Shown here in pieces: positions 62,744 through 64,000 of a stretch of DNA of 64,000 nt. Each line of letters begins with the position of its first letter. Position 1 is the first letter of the stretch. The DNA comes from Granulosicoccus sp045106195 (lineage in GTDB: Bacteria; Pseudomonadota; Gammaproteobacteria; Granulosicoccales; Granulosicoccaceae). Below the pieces are notes generated by a model. That model was not told the origin of the DNA and did not search any database. It saw only the letters and a list, made by a program, of their open reading frames with translations. The DNA lies in NCBI GenBank assembly GCA_045106195.1, contig JBGCEH010000010.1, positions 1 to 64,000 of the forward strand, read 5' to 3'. The translations under genes and the position numbers were made by a program.

Positions 62744-64000
62744 ATGATACCTAACATCGAACAACCCGTCGCTCATCCTCCAGCCACTGGTGTCATTATC
62801 ATTGGCGGTGGAGTTGCAGGTATCTGTGCTGCGTTGTTTTTGGCTGAGGCTGGCGTGCCCTGTGTTGTGTTCGAGAAAGGCCGCATTGCCGGCGAACAAT
62901 CCTCCCGTAATTGGGGCTGGATCAGAAAACAGGGCCGTGACCTTGCCGAACTACCCCTGATGATGGAAAGCGCCAGACTATGGGAACGAATCGCCTCTGA
63001 GGTTGATGAAGATATTGGTTATCGCAAAGGCGGCTGTACGTACCTTGCCAACAACGCAGCAGAGTTTGACGGATATGCCAAGTGGCTGGAAAACGCGATA
63101 CCCATGGGTGTTGATTCTCGGTTACTGAATGCTCAGGAAACCTCCCGGCTACTCGACCAAAACACAGACAAGTTTGCAGGTGCGCTGCACACACCCAGCG
63201 ATGCTTATGCCGAACCTGCGCTCGCCGTGCCGGCCATGGCCCGCCTGGCAAGACATAAAGGCGCATTGATCTTCGAAAACATGGCCGTACGCACGCTGAT
63301 TCGCAAAGCCGGGCAAGTCTGTGGTGTTGTCACGGAACAAGGTCCCATACAAGCCGATGGAGTCATCCTGGCAGGCGGCATCTGGTCACGAAGCTTACTG
63401 GAGAATGAAGGTGTCAGTTTTCCGCAATTAGCGGTCAAGAGTTCTGTCCTTAGAACCACAAAAGCGCCACGATTTTCCACAAGTACGTTTGGTGCTGCAG
63501 AAGCAGCAATAAGACCACGAATGGATGGCGGGTATACCATAGCGCGTACTGGCGCTGCAGGCTTTGAGATTATACCGGCCTCTATACGCCATTTCGGTGC
63601 CTTCCTGCCCATGCTGAAAGAGAACTGGCGCATCATGAAAATATCTCTGGGTTCCACGTTCTTCGGGCCGCTGGGTCATCAGCGCTGGAATGCCGATCAG
63701 CCAAGCCCTTTCGAATGGGTCCGTACGATGGACCCTTCTCCCGACAAACGCCTGCTTGATGACGTTATGCACAGTGCCCGCAAGCTCTACCCACAGCTCA
63801 GCCAGAGTCGCATTGCACAAACGTGGGCTGGTCTTATCGATGTCATGCCAGACGAAGTGTGTACCGTCGGCACTCTACCAGAGTTACCGGGATTAGTGAT
63901 TGCTACCGGCCTGTCCGGCCATGGTTTCGGTTTGGGGCCCGGCATCGGTCAGTTGGCAGCACAACAAGTCCAGGGAAATACACCGTTAGTGAATCCAGAC
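62744..64000 (+). CDS. FAD-dependent oxidoreductase (DAO family), 3' end outside window
   Basis: An open frame from ATG 62744 (in-frame ATG 62690 also possible; neither has a strong ribosome binding site) runs off the right edge after 419 codons. The FAD Rossmann motif is VIIIGGGVAGICAALFLAEA; then QSSRNWGWIRKQGRD and, near the end, PGLVIATGLSGHGFGLGPGI, typical of the glycine/D-amino-acid oxidase (DAO) family. Few residues are probably missing. Substrate unknown; DAO members oxidise amino acids and N-methylated amines. It diverges from the aldo/keto reductase. Confidence 0.88.
   Translation, partial: MIPNIEQPVAHPPATGVIIIGGGVAGICAALFLAEAGVPCVVFEKGRIAGEQSSRNWGWIRKQGRDLAELPLMMESARLWERIASEVDEDIGYRKGGCTYLANNAAEFDGYAKWLENAIPMGVDSRLLNAQETSRLLDQNTDKFAGALHTPSDAYAEPALAVPAMARLARHKGALIFENMAVRTLIRKAGQVCGVVTEQGPIQADGVILAGGIWSRSLLENEGVSFPQLAVKSSVLRTTKAPRFSTSTFGAAEAAIRPRMDGGYTIARTGAAGFEIIPASIRHFGAFLPMLKENWRIMKISLGSTFFGPLGHQRWNADQPSPFEWVRTMDPSPDKRLLDDVMHSARKLYPQLSQSRIAQTWAGLIDVMPDEVCTVGTLPELPGLVIATGLSGHGFGLGPGIGQLAAQQVQGNTPLVNPD

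Overview
The window looks like a chromosomal segment of a free-living, probably marine gammaproteobacterium with a large, metabolically versatile genome. Several gene orders are gammaproteobacterial: guaB-guaA with xseA divergent, dksA-gluQ-cbrX-cbrA-cbrB (known from Pseudomonas), yciO-scpA-scpB, and the tsaB-yoaA pair. They are mixed with genes often seen in marine alphaproteobacteria: a non-pyrrolysine MttB-like methyltransferase with a homocysteine methyltransferase, a DUF3726/M19 dipeptidase cluster, and several sugar ABC transporters. A Granulosicoccus-like organism would fit, but that is inference. I found no tRNA, rRNA, CRISPR array or intact insertion sequence.

Layout. 1-2.9 kb: head of an integron-like locus. 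An integron-type tyrosine recombinase (466-1860, +) diverges from a truncated gene running off the left edge (1-191, -), and a degraded stretch behind it contains a frameshifted Crp/Fnr-type regulator. 3-12.4 kb: a roadblock/LC7 protein, C1/methyl-transfer genes (MttB-like, homocysteine methyltransferase), an amt-glnK ammonium operon, a three-gene dipeptidase/DUF3726 cluster and alanine dehydrogenase. 12.4-25.5 kb: housekeeping genes (yigZ, a DUF945 protein, tsaB, yoaA, an OmpA-like lipoprotein operon, guaA, guaB, xseA, dksA, gluQ).

25.5-42.5 kb: the cbrX-cbrA-cbrB sensory locus directly upstream of acs. CbrB has lost the GAFTGA loop and the Walker B acidic residues needed for sigma-54 activation. 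There follow phzF-like and GST genes, a repeat-rich lipoprotein, an msrB/TlpA/esterase operon, an Smr protein, and yciO-scpA-scpB. ScpB carries a very long acidic low-complexity tail, and a 12-bp-repeat ORF occupies the place where rluB usually sits. A periplasmic PPIase ends the block.

42.5-64 kb: transport and signalling. An ABC importer has a LuxP-like binding protein and diverges from a CHASE-domain histidine kinase across a dyad-rich intergenic region. MarR, hppD, glycerate kinase and metZ follow, then a spondin-domain lipoprotein, a decayed HATPase fragment and a VOC protein. The last block is an operon with an LsrB/RhaS-like binding protein, a double-NBD ATPase, two permeases and DhaK/DhaL-type kinase subunits. 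It is followed by an aldo/keto reductase and an FAD oxidoreductase truncated by the right edge. The operon suggests uptake and phosphorylation of an unidentified small sugar or polyol.

The most notable observations are the degenerate CbrB, the LuxP-like importer beside an orphan histidine kinase, the LsrB-like/DhaKL operon, and the integron-like left end.
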